Part shown: piece by piece, positions 46,860 to 56,561 of the stretch
Numbering within the stretch: the stretch's first letter is position 1
Layout of the letters: each line of letters begins with the position of its first letter
Source of the DNA: CAISCU01 sp051861545
GTDB lineage: Bacteria; Bacteroidota; Bacteroidia; UKL13-3
NCBI GenBank assembly: GCA_051861545.1
Contig: JBIMKP010000003.1
Coordinates: 1 to 64,000 of the forward strand
DNA length: 64,000 bases
Reading direction: 5' to 3'
Program-made: the position numbers and the translations under genes
The notes under the pieces: model-generated
Databases searched by the model: none
The model's input: only the letters and a program-made list of their open reading frames with translations
What the model was told of the DNA's origin: nothing

Positions 46860-47318
46860 TTACTTTTTAACATAAGCATTTTCATAGGTCTCAATCCATT
46901 CTTTGGTTGTCATTTTACTAGCTAATTCCCCAATTAAGTCAAAAGGAATATTTTCAGGCTTTTTAAATCTGATACAGCTTTTACCCATATCTAATTTGCC
47001 TTTAACTCTTTGAGCATATTCGTTTGTAAACCAATTAAGAATTTCAGGATTTGCATACATTCCCATGTGGTAAATGGCTATGAAATTTTTTTGTGATGCA
47101 ATACTTAAAAATGGCAGAGGTAATTCTGGAGAACAATGATACCCCTTTGGATACAGGCTATGAGGCACAACATAACCAATCATACCATAAGACATTTCTT
47201 CCTTAAATCCTTTTGGAAGAGATTTCAGAATAATGTCTCTCAGTTTCATCATTGGAAGTTTTCTTTCCTCGGGTAGGGCATTCATATAGGCATCAACAGT
47301 TTGCTCTTTTGATTGCAT
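46860..47318 (-). CDS. DUF1801 domain protein
   Basis: A 152-residue soluble protein with the DUF1801 pattern: VDAYMNALPEERKLPMMKLRD at the start, EEMSYGMIGYVVP and FIAIYHMGMYAN in the middle and CIRFKKPENIP near the end. The fold is like that of the YdhG/iron-chaperone group; its function is unknown. Starts 6 bases after the upstream gene's stop, probably cotranscribed. Confidence 0.78.
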   Translation of the reverse strand: MQSKEQTVDAYMNALPEERKLPMMKLRDIILKSLPKGFKEEMSYGMIGYVVPHSLYPKGYHCSPELPLPFLSIASQKNFIAIYHMGMYANPEILNWFTNEYAQRVKGKLDMGKSCIRFKKPENIPFDLIGELASKMTTKEWIETYENAYVKK

Positions 47319-47324
47319 AGTTTT

Positions 47325-48050
47325 CTAAAATATATAATTCAAACCTAATTTAAAATTAACAATATTTCTTCGGGCATAAATTTTTCTGTTCATTGCTAAT
47401 GAATAATCTTTAAATAAAGAAGTGCCCAAATCTTGGCTATTTTGAGTAAATCCATTTATGAATAATGTAGCTTCAATACCAAGATCTAGAATTAAATTAG
47501 CGCCTATATGTCTTCTGGTACCAGTTTCATAACACAAACCAACATCACTGATTTTGGCCAATTCATTTGTGTTTTCAAATTTGTCAACCATTTCAACATT
47601 TTGGTTTAAAACAGCTATTCCATAACCATGATAGTTTCCCAATGGTGATTGAAAATCTCTATTTAATCGAGCAATAAATTTAAATGTAACACCTGAAGCT
47701 CTGGAGTACTCAGCATCATTGCCATTTGATAAAACTGCTTGTTGAAGTATAAACTCATCATTTGGAGATATAATTCCGTAGCGCAGAAATCCAACTTGAA
47801 GACTTAAGTCAATTTTATTACTAACTACCCTCGAAACTTGGAAATTATATAAAAGACTCGGCATGAAAAGGGATTTTTTATTGAATTTAAAATCTCTTGT
47901 ATCCCCATCTCTTATTGATAAATAGTCGGGCATGTAACATACATAAGCACCAATCTGAGTTTTCTTCCCTAAATATCCGGGTGCTTTTGTCCCAAATGAA
48001 AAGAATGGAACAAATATTAGTAGGGTAAATAATATTTTATTTGTATGCAT
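47325..48050 (-). CDS. Hypothetical secreted protein, likely outer-membrane barrel
   Basis: A 241-residue protein from ATG 48050 with signal peptide MHTNKILFTLLIFVPFFSFG. The body consists of alternating strands with aromatic ends and finishes with NFKLGLNYIF, a terminal aromatic residue typical of outer-membrane beta-barrels. The start overlaps the end of the M48 protease gene by 14 bases; a longer frame to 48101 exists but would hide the signal peptide. No family recognised. Confidence 0.6.
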   Translation of the reverse strand: MHTNKILFTLLIFVPFFSFGTKAPGYLGKKTQIGAYVCYMPDYLSIRDGDTRDFKFNKKSLFMPSLLYNFQVSRVVSNKIDLSLQVGFLRYGIISPNDEFILQQAVLSNGNDAEYSRASGVTFKFIARLNRDFQSPLGNYHGYGIAVLNQNVEMVDKFENTNELAKISDVGLCYETGTRRHIGANLILDLGIEATLFINGFTQNSQDLGTSLFKDYSLAMNRKIYARRNIVNFKLGLNYIF

Positions 48051-50256
48051 TTTTCGATATGATAAAAAAGAAGTTATAAAATTCAGAACGAGTAAAATCA
48101 ATCTTGTTCAAATCATTAAAATATTGTTCATGTTTATAAGCAATTTTGCCATTTTCCAAATTATAAATTGGAATATACATACCACTTGCTTTTAATGGAT
48201 TAAATAATTGATATCCAAAATAAATTGGCAATGGTGGAACTAAAAAACTTAAGAAGAATATTCCAATTTGATTTTCACCAATTTCTTTTTGGTCTAAAAC
48301 AGCAATACTATTGATAAAACAAATGTGTTTTGCATTGTATTTATCCATAATTTTCTTAATTATCGCTTGTTCTTTTGAATCGGCGTATTCATATTCATCG
48401 CCAATTAAACGGCTTTTAATCCAGTTTTTCATAGCAACTCTTTCAGTATAAATAGCACTGTCATTTTCATTTAACTCAATTGGATTAAATACATGGACAT
48501 TTACTCCGTTTAGTTTACTAGTTTCTTGAATCAAGTTTAATAATTCAAGTTGCTTTTCCTTAACTGTTAAATATCTTAATGGATCCTCTTTTCTTAAGTC
48601 AAAAAATAAATTATTAATGTCTACTACTAACAAATCTTTAATTGCTTCATCAATCAAAGGCTTCTCTTTTTTTGCAAAGGCTGATTTCCTTTTAGTAATT
48701 AAAGCTTCATCTTTTTCTTCTTCAACTTCTTTTGATTCTGTTTCATCATTAGTTTTCGATTCAAGACCTTTAGTAACTTCTTCAAAAGTTTGTTTGAAGT
48801 TTTTGTCTTCTATAAAATCGGACATCGCAAAATGTGAGATACTATAATGAGGATATTCTGATTTTTTTCTTAAAGATTTTAATCCTGTTTTTGAGGTTTT
48901 ACTATTCGAGTTTTTACTGTATTCGTAATTGTGAATGAACAAAGTATCTTGAAATTCAGAAATGGGTTTAAAGTGATTTAGATTATTACTTACATAAGTT
49001 CCAAAGTCTTTTATGCAGTAATTTGAGTATTTAATTGCATCAGGGTCATTTCCAAGACTAGAACGCAATCTCCAGGATAAACGAAGAATAAATGCATTCA
49101 TATCTGACTTTTGCGCTTTGTTGAAAAAGGCATGTAATTTTTGAATTTCTCCTTTTATTTTTTTAGGTGATAAAGCAATTTTTGATTTGAGATTTTGATT
49201 AATATAGTTTTGAATAAAAAACAAAGCTTTTAATTCAGACAACATTAATTCTTTGTTTTGGGGTTCCTCTTCTAAAAGAATAAAAGAATTATAAAATGCG
49301 CCTATGTAATTTCTTTCTATTAAGTAAATATTTGATAATTCTATTCTTGCAGCTCTTTTAATATGATTGAATTGGTTTTCACTTACTAGGAAATTTGAAC
49401 CTTTTTCAGCAGTTGTTTTTAGTTCCTTTTTAATATTTGTGATTCTATTTAAAATATTTGGATGCGTTGATAAGCTATCATTTTCATCTTCATTATTCTT
49501 TATTAAGCTGGCAGTATCAGGGAAAATTATAGGTGAAATTTTAAAGAAAGGAGTTTCAAAACTTTCTCTTAGAATTAACTTATTTTCTAGTGGATAATCA
49601 GCAAATTTCAGAACTTCAAATACTCCTAAACTGGCGGAGCTTGCATAATCTGATTGCAAAAATAACTTCAATCCATTTTTGTCTGCTTCTAATTCCTTTT
49701 CTCTGCTATAACTCATTAAGTTCAAGAAAGCATCAGCTCCATCGCCATTGCTTTTTGCTGCTTTTTTTTGTTGAATTTTTGACTGTTTATATTTTTCAAA
49801 TGAATGGTGAAGCTGATAATGAGAAATTTCATGCGCTAAAATAAATGCCAACTGAGCTTCTGATTTTACGTTAGCAAGCAATCCTACATGCACAAACACC
49901 ATTCCATTGTTATACGTAAATGCGTTTACATCAGTAGATTTTACTATATAAAAACTAAGTTCTTTTCTAAGATTTTGATTGTTTTTTAAAAGTTTATCAG
50001 CAACTTTTTCTACGTATTCAGATGCTTCACAGTTGTATATTACACGACCTGAATTCAAGAAATTACGCATTTCAAAATCAACTTCTATAGCAAATTTCTT
50101 TTCATTTCTATTTTTATACTTACTATTATCAAGGTCCTGATAATTTATAATTTCCAAGAAAGGTTTGCCAATTTTTCCGCTTGCTTCGAATACCTGTGCT
50201 TTGGAAATTTGAAAGGCAAAAACTTGGATTAGTATTAATAAGATGAATTTATTCAT
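48037..50256 (-). CDS. M48-family metalloprotease with extended C-terminus
   Basis: A 739-residue protein with a signal peptide (1-20). The zinc motif HEISH is at 142-146 and the third ligand lies in EKELEAD (186-192), as in M48/BepA-like proteases that degrade misfolded outer-membrane proteins. About 450 residues after the protease domain have TPR-like helices, then a Lys/Glu-rich linker (about 505-525) and a C-terminal region with one hydrophobic segment (IGIFFLSFLVPPLPIYFGY). Overlaps by 8 bases the start of the downstream neighbour on the 5' side, the first of three paralogous genes. Confidence 0.82.
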   Translation of the reverse strand: MNKFILLILIQVFAFQISKAQVFEASGKIGKPFLEIINYQDLDNSKYKNRNEKKFAIEVDFEMRNFLNSGRVIYNCEASEYVEKVADKLLKNNQNLRKELSFYIVKSTDVNAFTYNNGMVFVHVGLLANVKSEAQLAFILAHEISHYQLHHSFEKYKQSKIQQKKAAKSNGDGADAFLNLMSYSREKELEADKNGLKLFLQSDYASSASLGVFEVLKFADYPLENKLILRESFETPFFKISPIIFPDTASLIKNNEDENDSLSTHPNILNRITNIKKELKTTAEKGSNFLVSENQFNHIKRAARIELSNIYLIERNYIGAFYNSFILLEEEPQNKELMLSELKALFFIQNYINQNLKSKIALSPKKIKGEIQKLHAFFNKAQKSDMNAFILRLSWRLRSSLGNDPDAIKYSNYCIKDFGTYVSNNLNHFKPISEFQDTLFIHNYEYSKNSNSKTSKTGLKSLRKKSEYPHYSISHFAMSDFIEDKNFKQTFEEVTKGLESKTNDETESKEVEEEKDEALITKRKSAFAKKEKPLIDEAIKDLLVVDINNLFFDLRKEDPLRYLTVKEKQLELLNLIQETSKLNGVNVHVFNPIELNENDSAIYTERVAMKNWIKSRLIGDEYEYADSKEQAIIKKIMDKYNAKHICFINSIAVLDQKEIGENQIGIFFLSFLVPPLPIYFGYQLFNPLKASGMYIPIYNLENGKIAYKHEQYFNDLNKIDFTRSEFYNFFFIISKNAYK

Positions 50257-51859
50257 TATCGAATTTTATCTTTTTAAGGGTTAGAAATAAATCAAATTTT
50301 TTACCAATGATTTTTTTGTTTCTTTCATCAGTGAATTGATAAGCCAATTTGAAATCATCATACCATAGAATTTCATCTGCACCTAGATTGATGGTCTTTT
50401 TAGTGTCTTTGCCTATTTTTATAACCTGATTTGTAGCTTCAACAAACTGGTCTTTTGATCCTATTCCATTTGCATCAATGGTTTTTATTTGTGTTTTGTT
50501 GGGATAATTATAACTTAGTTCAAATCCACCATTTTCAGTTTCTTCAAATTTTACCTTTGATTCGAAGTGATAGCTAATATCTCTTTCTTTTAGGTTAAGT
50601 CCATTTTCCCATAATAGTTTTCCATCTTTGCTATAACAAGAAATAAAACCACCAAACCAGTTAAAACCATCAAATGATTTATAATAGGATATAGAGGTTC
50701 TTCCATCAGAATATGTAGTTGTTCTTGAATAATATTTAAAATTCTCCTGGTATGCTTCTCCTATTACTAGTATTTTATCATCCCTTTCTATAATTTCATG
50801 AATAAAGAAGGATAATTCTTCTTTTTTTTCCATAAATGAAGGATAGAAATTAAACTTTTTGAAATCTGTGAATTTGGTAGTTGATAAAAATTTTGTTTTG
50901 CCATTTTCTACAATACCAAAATAGATCCCTAAATAAGTTTTGTTGTAAACTGTTAGTGGATTGATTTTTTTTGTTTCACCATAAATTCCTGAGATATAAT
51001 CGAGGTTTTCATTTTTGGTTACGATTTTACCTTTGGCAGCTGCCATCTTATTGGGGAACTTGATTTCAATCTCTTTTTGAATCTTTTTATCTACTATTTT
51101 TTGTACAAAGAATTTTCCGCCGCTTTTGGCCCAGGATGCGCATAATAAACTAACATCGTCAGTTGAATCTCTAAATTCTATAGAATAATAATCGGTTAAT
51201 GTTTTTCCGAAATTATTCATGTAATATTCAATCTTGTTGTTTGATTTTTTGTTGTAATCAACTTCCATAACAAAAGGATAAGCTTCATACTTATGAATAA
51301 TTAACGGAATAAAGCAGGTGATGAGAGATAAGTATAAAACCTTATCCATATCCTTTACGCTTTCTTTTACTAATCCATGAATAAATAAATGATCATTTCT
51401 CCAAATCATGTCTCTTACTTCAACTGATTTCGGATAGCTGAAACTAATTGGTTTTGCGTCCATTTTCTCTAGATCGAGACGATAAATAGTAAAATTCTTA
51501 AAAGAAGCACCATAGCCACGAGAACGACTTTTATTCAAATCTTCTCCAACTACAAAATAGAAGTATTTATCACCAAAGTATTTTGTAAAACCAACGGTTT
51601 CTTTTTTACCTAATTTCAGCTTGTAAGATTTAAGCATTTTAAGGTTTTGGTCATAACGGGTATAATTTACCTCATATCCGGTTCCCAGAATTTCGGGATA
51701 ACGAGCTAACAAAACACCGTTATCAGCTAAAGAGAAAACTTTGTAATCGGCACGATCGCCCTCCAGTTTTACTTTTGTTGTTTTTTCAATTTCCTGAGCT
51801 TGCAGAGTAAATAACAATAGATTAGCAATTAATGCTAAGAGTAGTTTTTTTGGTTTCAT
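50249..51859 (-). CDS. Exported protein of unknown family, tandem paralog 3
   Basis: A 536-residue protein with a signal peptide (1-21, ..FTLQAQ). Mostly beta-strands in repeated blocks, with a conserved block FDGFNWFGGFISCYSKDGKLLWENG in two parts near residues 400-425 that recurs in both upstream paralogs, which suggests a propeller-like fold. A cysteine-containing hydrophobic stretch (LSLITCFIPLIIHK) lies near 180. The gene overlaps the M48 protease gene by 8 bases, so the two are cotranscribed. Function unknown. Confidence 0.7.
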   Translation of the reverse strand: MKPKKLLLALIANLLLFTLQAQEIEKTTKVKLEGDRADYKVFSLADNGVLLARYPEILGTGYEVNYTRYDQNLKMLKSYKLKLGKKETVGFTKYFGDKYFYFVVGEDLNKSRSRGYGASFKNFTIYRLDLEKMDAKPISFSYPKSVEVRDMIWRNDHLFIHGLVKESVKDMDKVLYLSLITCFIPLIIHKYEAYPFVMEVDYNKKSNNKIEYYMNNFGKTLTDYYSIEFRDSTDDVSLLCASWAKSGGKFFVQKIVDKKIQKEIEIKFPNKMAAAKGKIVTKNENLDYISGIYGETKKINPLTVYNKTYLGIYFGIVENGKTKFLSTTKFTDFKKFNFYPSFMEKKEELSFFIHEIIERDDKILVIGEAYQENFKYYSRTTTYSDGRTSISYYKSFDGFNWFGGFISCYSKDGKLLWENGLNLKERDISYHFESKVKFEETENGGFELSYNYPNKTQIKTIDANGIGSKDQFVEATNQVIKIGKDTKKTINLGADEILWYDDFKLAYQFTDERNKKIIGKKFDLFLTLKKIKFDNE

Positions 51860-51884
51860 AAATTTTTAGTTTGATTTTTTTTAA

Positions 51885-51927
51885 ACAAAACATCCAATTT
51901 CAATTCATTAAAAATTGGATGTTTTGT
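51885..51927. terminator. Terminator between paralogs 2 and 3
   Basis: ACAAAACATCCAATTT (51885-51900) pairs with AAATTGGATGTTTTGT (51912-51927), a perfect 16-bp stem with an 11-base loop. It separates the second and third paralogous genes on the minus strand. Confidence 0.88.
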
Positions 51928-51957
51928 TGTTGATTGTATAATTAAAGACTCATTTAA

Positions 51958-53607
51958 TTAGTCATTTGTCATGTCTAATTTATTAACATTAAGGTAGATT
52001 TTGAATTTATCTCCTTTTTCTTTTTTATCTTTTTTAATCATTTGGAAATTATAAGCCAGATAAAAATTATCGTACCATGGTTCTACATTTGTTGCTAAAT
52101 TTTCATCTCTTTTACTAGCCATTTTTTTACCACCTTCAGCAGTTTTAATTTCAATAAATTTATCGTCATCTGCCTTACCATCCTCATGAATGGTTTTAGT
52201 TTGAATAGTTTTGTTGTTAGCACAAGTAATTTCTATATCACCATTTTCATTTTCAGCAAACACCATTCTTTTCTTTGCGTAATATGATTTTACAGTTTCT
52301 TTAAATCTCATTCCATTTTCCCAAATCATTTTACCGTTTTTGTCATAAGCAATTACATAGCCTCCAATCCATTGATAGCCATCAAAAACAGTTCTGGTTC
52401 TTATAGATGTAATTCCTCTTGAGTCAACAGTTACATAGGTTTCTGTTCTGTAAGTTGGATAAAAAGCTTCACCCATTACCAATATAGAATTTTCTCTTTC
52501 AGTGATGTATTGAGTTATTGAAACTATTGATGCATTATAATCTTTATCTTTTTTCTCTCTCTTTTTAGCGATTTTTTGCCCTTTAACCGATAAGAACTTA
52601 AAGTTTTTAAAGTCTGAAAAATTATTACTCTTATTATAAACTACTTTTCCATTTTTTACACTAGCCAGATATACTCCATTTGATTTAGCAAATGTTCCGT
52701 ATTGGGCGTTCTTTTTCTTGGTATCGCCAATCAAACCAGCAATATATTTATCACTTTCATTTTTAGTAAATATCTTACCACTTAAAGCTGTTTTAGTTCC
52801 AGCAAATTTTAGCTCTACTTCTTTACCTGCTTTATCATTAATAATAGATTTAAAGAATACTCTTCTAATTTTTTTTGTATAGGAATAAAGCAGTAAATCA
52901 ACATTCCCTGAAGTATCAATATAATCAACAGATAATATATCGGTATAAATATTTTTAACCTTGTTATATTCAAATTCCTTTTTATTGCCACTTTTCTTTT
53001 CAAAATCGAGTTTAATTAAAACCGGATTTCCTTCTGGTTTGTAAAACATTAATGGGATATAACACAAAAGGACAGAATAACAGACCTTTCTTTGTAAATC
53101 TTTACTTGATATTGCTGTAATACCACTAAGTAGAATTTTACCATCAGCCTCATTTAAATCTCTTATATGAAATGCTGTTTTATAATTTAAATTGATGCTC
53201 TTTGCCGACATATTTGTTAAGTCGATTCGGTAACAAATAAATTCTTTAAACGCAGCACCTTCTCCTGCCGACATGGTATAATTGAGGTCGGTACCTGCTA
53301 TTACATAAAAGTATTTACCTCCAACATATTTAGCAAAACAAATAGTATGACCTTTTACTAAATTAAGTTTATAGGTTTTGTCTTGTTTTAAGTCGCTATT
53401 GTATTTTATAAAATTGTATTGTTTCGATTTCTTATTAGTTTCATCGTAACTACCTAATAAAAAGCCGTTTTCTCCAACAGGATAGATTTTGTAACTATAT
53501 TGTTCTTTTTCCAGTTTAATTTGAAGAGCACCTTCCTCTTCTTGTGCAAAGCTTGATTTTAAAAGAACAACTGATAAAAAAGCAAAGAGTAGAATTTTTA
53601 ATTTCAT
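51958..53607 (-). CDS. Exported protein of unknown family, tandem paralog 2
   Basis: A 549-residue paralog of its neighbours, with signal peptide MKLKILLFAFLSVVLLKSSF and the shared block FDGYQWIGGYVIAYDKNGKM. It also shares the LLCYIPLMFYKPEGNP segment and a GEAFYPTYRT segment (GEAY.. and GEAFANS.. in the other two). The start is set at ATG 53607, because a -33/-7 promoter lies at 53628-53659; upstream codons of the longer frame fall inside it. Function unknown. Confidence 0.72.
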   Translation of the reverse strand: MKLKILLFAFLSVVLLKSSFAQEEEGALQIKLEKEQYSYKIYPVGENGFLLGSYDETNKKSKQYNFIKYNSDLKQDKTYKLNLVKGHTICFAKYVGGKYFYVIAGTDLNYTMSAGEGAAFKEFICYRIDLTNMSAKSINLNYKTAFHIRDLNEADGKILLSGITAISSKDLQRKVCYSVLLCYIPLMFYKPEGNPVLIKLDFEKKSGNKKEFEYNKVKNIYTDILSVDYIDTSGNVDLLLYSYTKKIRRVFFKSIINDKAGKEVELKFAGTKTALSGKIFTKNESDKYIAGLIGDTKKKNAQYGTFAKSNGVYLASVKNGKVVYNKSNNFSDFKNFKFLSVKGQKIAKKREKKDKDYNASIVSITQYITERENSILVMGEAFYPTYRTETYVTVDSRGITSIRTRTVFDGYQWIGGYVIAYDKNGKMIWENGMRFKETVKSYYAKKRMVFAENENGDIEITCANNKTIQTKTIHEDGKADDDKFIEIKTAEGGKKMASKRDENLATNVEPWYDNFYLAYNFQMIKKDKKEKGDKFKIYLNVNKLDMTND

Positions 53608-53627
53608 AGATACTGACATAATTATGA

Positions 53628-53659
53628 CAAGAATATTAAAATCAAACCAAGATTTCAAA
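53628..53659 (-). promoter_or_regulatory. Bacteroidota-type promoter for paralog 2
   Basis: On the minus strand TTTG (53659-53656), a 20-base spacer and TATTCTTG (53635-53628) match the -33/-7 consensus TTTG-N19-21-TAnnTTTG with one mismatch. The same two boxes and spacer length occur before paralog 1. Confidence 0.65.
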
Positions 53660-53709
53660 TTTTCTCGTATTATTTTACCGTTAGGATGTACTTTATGGAT
53701 GATTGTTTT

Positions 53710-55323
53710 TTAATCTTCTTCAATTTCAAGTTTCTTTAAAATTAGATAATCACCTTTTTCTAATCCCTCTTCTGAATTTCTCTTTTTAATTTCCTTATAA
53801 TAGATGCCTATATTATAATTGTCGTACCAATTTTGAGTTTTAAAAAAATACTGATCTTCGGTTCTCTGTTTAAACAAAGATTTCTTTTTTTGATTTACAA
53901 TTTCTTTGAAAGTATCTATTTCTGATGTTCCATCTAAGTGAATAATTTTACTTTGGATTTTACCTGTCAGGGTGCCGGAAATTTCTAAATCACCATTTTC
54001 TTTTTCTAAAAAAAGTACTCTTTGAGAAGTGCTATTCCCAAGAATTTTTTCTATTGGAGTTAAAGCATTATCCCATAAATATTTGCCATTTTTGTCAAAT
54101 GCAAGAATAAAACCTCCCAACCATTTTATTCCTTCAAATGTATTTGTAACATTCGAAGGATTCGCATCTGAGAATGAATTAGCAAAGGCTTCACCCATAA
54201 TTAGATATATACTATCTCTTTCTATTATATCATGTATTTTTACTGAAACATTTGCAGAATATGTTTTATTCTCTTTTTCGTATTTTTTAACTATGTATAA
54301 ATCTTCTTTTGAAAGGAGCTTAAAGTTTTTGAAGATAGGATAATCGACAATTGAATTAAACTGTAATTTATTATCCTTAATTACTGCCAAAAATATTCCT
54401 GATGATTCGGGCATATTAGGGTCTATGAAAGCAGAGTTTTTTTCTTCAATTACTATTCCTGAAATTAGTTTTTTGTTTTTATCAGTGTTTATTACCTTTC
54501 CATTTAACATTGATTTTCCTTTAGGGAAATTAAGTTCAGTTGCATTTTCACATTTTTCAGAAATTATTTGCTGAAACAAAACTTTTTGATTGTTATTTTT
54601 ATTTGAATGAAGAAGTAATTCAATATTTCCTGTTGAATCTATTAAATCAGAATTCAAAATTTTTGTTTTTGTATCATCATATTTAGAGAATACAATATTC
54701 TTTTTAAGGGCAGGTTTTTTATTAAAATCAAATTTTATGACTTTAGGTTTGGTATAATTGGTTGTGAAAATAATTGGAAATCCGCAGCTTGCACATGATA
54801 ATTTACTTTTCGATACATTTTTCTTTTGTTGAACTTCATCACCAATTAGATAAACATTTGTTGGTGTTTCAATTAAATTTTTTATATGAAATGCTGTTTT
54901 TTGAATGATATTTATTGATGTGGTTTCCATAGTATTAACATCAATTCTAATTAATGTAAAATCCCATATAACCAAATTTGATAAATCACTATACCTATTT
55001 GTATTAATTCTAACTTGAGTACAAATAAAATAAAGATATTTTCCTTCATAATATTTTTCGTAAGCTATTGTTTCTGTCTTCTTTATATTAAAGCTTGAGC
55101 TCTTTTCAAGTTTTAAATTTGTATTGTATTTTGTAAGACTGATTTTTTTAGTTTTTTTTTCTTTAGTTTCTTGGAAAATAATGAAACCTAGACTTCCAAT
55201 AGGCACAACATGTGGTAAAGTTTTACCATATTTAATATTTAGAGTACTAATTTCTTTTTGCGCAAAACTTGATTGAATAAAAACAAAAGAAAGAATGAGT
55301 AATGGTAGGTATTTAAATTTCAT
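53710..55323 (-). CDS. Exported protein of unknown family, tandem paralog 1
   Basis: A 537-residue member of the same family, with signal peptide (1-21, ..IQSSFAQ) and the shared block FEGIKWLGGFILAFDKNGKY near 410-430. A CASCGFPIIF segment replaces the hydrophobic cysteine stretch of its paralogs. Three paralogs in a row plus a coupled M48 protease look like a lineage-specific envelope cluster. Function unknown. Confidence 0.72.
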   Translation of the reverse strand: MKFKYLPLLILSFVFIQSSFAQKEISTLNIKYGKTLPHVVPIGSLGFIIFQETKEKKTKKISLTKYNTNLKLEKSSSFNIKKTETIAYEKYYEGKYLYFICTQVRINTNRYSDLSNLVIWDFTLIRIDVNTMETTSINIIQKTAFHIKNLIETPTNVYLIGDEVQQKKNVSKSKLSCASCGFPIIFTTNYTKPKVIKFDFNKKPALKKNIVFSKYDDTKTKILNSDLIDSTGNIELLLHSNKNNNQKVLFQQIISEKCENATELNFPKGKSMLNGKVINTDKNKKLISGIVIEEKNSAFIDPNMPESSGIFLAVIKDNKLQFNSIVDYPIFKNFKLLSKEDLYIVKKYEKENKTYSANVSVKIHDIIERDSIYLIMGEAFANSFSDANPSNVTNTFEGIKWLGGFILAFDKNGKYLWDNALTPIEKILGNSTSQRVLFLEKENGDLEISGTLTGKIQSKIIHLDGTSEIDTFKEIVNQKKKSLFKQRTEDQYFFKTQNWYDNYNIGIYYKEIKKRNSEEGLEKGDYLILKKLEIEED

Positions 55324-55343
55324 AGTGATTCGTTTAATCCAAA

Positions 55344-55375
55344 CAAGAATATTGAAAACCTATCTAGATTTCAAA
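55344..55375 (-). promoter_or_regulatory. Bacteroidota-type promoter for paralog 1
   Basis: TTTG (55375-55372), 20-base spacer, TATTCTTG (55351-55344) on the minus strand, 20 bases before the start codon. Flanking sequence is also similar to that of the paralog 2 promoter, so promoter and gene were duplicated together. Confidence 0.65.
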
Positions 55376-55437
55376 TTTTCCTAAATTATTTTACTCTTAG
55401 GTTGTATTTTGCAATAATTTTAAAATGTAATTTTGAT

Positions 55438-55773
55438 TTGAAACAAGTTTTACTATTTATTTTTATTTGTTTAAACTTTGGTGTCTCTGCACAAAACCAA
55501 ATTTGGAATGATGTCGTTCAGAATAAGCCCAACTTGGTTAAAAAGGAATATAAGGGCTTACATAAAGCATACAAGGTTTTATTGTCATCACAGGATGGGG
55601 ATGTTTGTGAATTCGAACTTTCTTGTTCTTCTTATTCACGTGCTTGTTTTAAAAAGCATTCTTTTATTAAAGCCATTTTTTTAACTTTTGATAGACTAAG
55701 TAGGTGCAATGGTGGCGGACATAATAGGGGATACCAAACAAATGAATTGGGTAAATTAATTGAATATCCATGA
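55438..55773 (+). CDS. Secreted YidD-domain protein
   Basis: Contains the YidD domain (membrane protein insertion efficiency factor): CEFELSCSSYSRACFKKHSF and FDRLSRCNGGGHNRG match the family's CRFxPTCSxYxxxA and RLxRCNP..GG pattern. Unusually, an N-terminal signal peptide (LKQVLLFIFICLNFGVSAQ) and about 40 extra residues precede it. No ATG fits: TTG at 55438 (111 residues) best suits the signal peptide; TTG 55402 is possible. The stop overlaps the next start (ATGA at 55770), so it is coupled to the following gene. Confidence 0.75.
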   Translation: MKQVLLFIFICLNFGVSAQNQIWNDVVQNKPNLVKKEYKGLHKAYKVLLSSQDGDVCEFELSCSSYSRACFKKHSFIKAIFLTFDRLSRCNGGGHNRGYQTNELGKLIEYP

Positions 55774-56561
55774 GTAGGAATATTCTTTTCTTTTTTTTTA
55801 ATTGTATTCCTTTTTTAGCATTTAATCAGAATTACTTTTCTGATACTGCCAGTTTAAGTTATGCGCGTGTTTTATTCGAAGAAAGAGATTATGAAACTTG
55901 TGAAATGGTTTTAAGTCCTCATCTTTCTAAAAGTAAAAACGATTCAATTTATGTTTTATACCTAAAAGTATTAAGCACACAAAAAAGGTATAGTAGTGCA
56001 TTAAACCTTAATATACCAGTACAATTTAAATTTAACAATGCCGACTTGTTTAAACAAGCTTTGTGTATTTATCTCGATTCATTTCACCTTATAAATAACC
56101 TCGTTTTTCTAAATCCTGATTTAAAAGCTTACTTGTTTTTAAAAGAGTTAGATACTATTGGAGTGCGAATTTTATTAAATACCCAACATTTAAATGATAG
56201 TATTTTTTTTATAGAGCAATTAGAAAAAATAGCTGAGTTTAAATCTTATAATAATTGGCCACTTTATAGTTCTTTACTTTTACCAGGTTCAGGTAAAATA
56301 TTATTAGGAAATAATAGAGATGGTTTAATTTCAATGTTTTCTTTTGGTTCTTATGCCTTTTTAGCAGGCAGAGCTTTTGGTCGTTATGGAATAAATTCAG
56401 TTTTTGCATGGGTAAATTCTGCTTTAGCTTTAGGATTTTATGGTGCCAATTTAGTGGGTACTAAAAATGAAATGAAACGACAAAAAACATTTAGGCATCA
56501 ACAAATTAATGAACTTGTAAATGAAAGAATTGAAGGTATTATGTTTGCTATTCCTCATTAA
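55770..56561 (+). CDS. TPR-like protein with C-terminal membrane domain
   Basis: A 263-residue protein with a signal peptide (1-19), a TPR-like helical region (about 22-150) and a C-terminal hydrophobic domain starting SLLLPGSGKILLGNNRDGL, with two or three helices. The LLPGxGxxxxG motif is also in the next gene, so the two are homologous. It is coupled to the YidD gene. Such YidD plus TPR/LPG gene sets recur in Bacteroidota, but the role is not known to me. Confidence 0.65.
   Translation: MSRNILFFFFNCIPFLAFNQNYFSDTASLSYARVLFEERDYETCEMVLSPHLSKSKNDSIYVLYLKVLSTQKRYSSALNLNIPVQFKFNNADLFKQALCIYLDSFHLINNLVFLNPDLKAYLFLKELDTIGVRILLNTQHLNDSIFFIEQLEKIAEFKSYNNWPLYSSLLLPGSGKILLGNNRDGLISMFSFGSYAFLAGRAFGRYGINSVFAWVNSALALGFYGANLVGTKNEMKRQKTFRHQQINELVNERIEGIMFAIPH

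Noticed and set aside
53608..53658. Upstream start for tandem paralog 2
   Set aside because: These codons fall within the -33/-7 promoter and would bury the signal peptide; ATG 53607 aligns with the starts of its paralogs.
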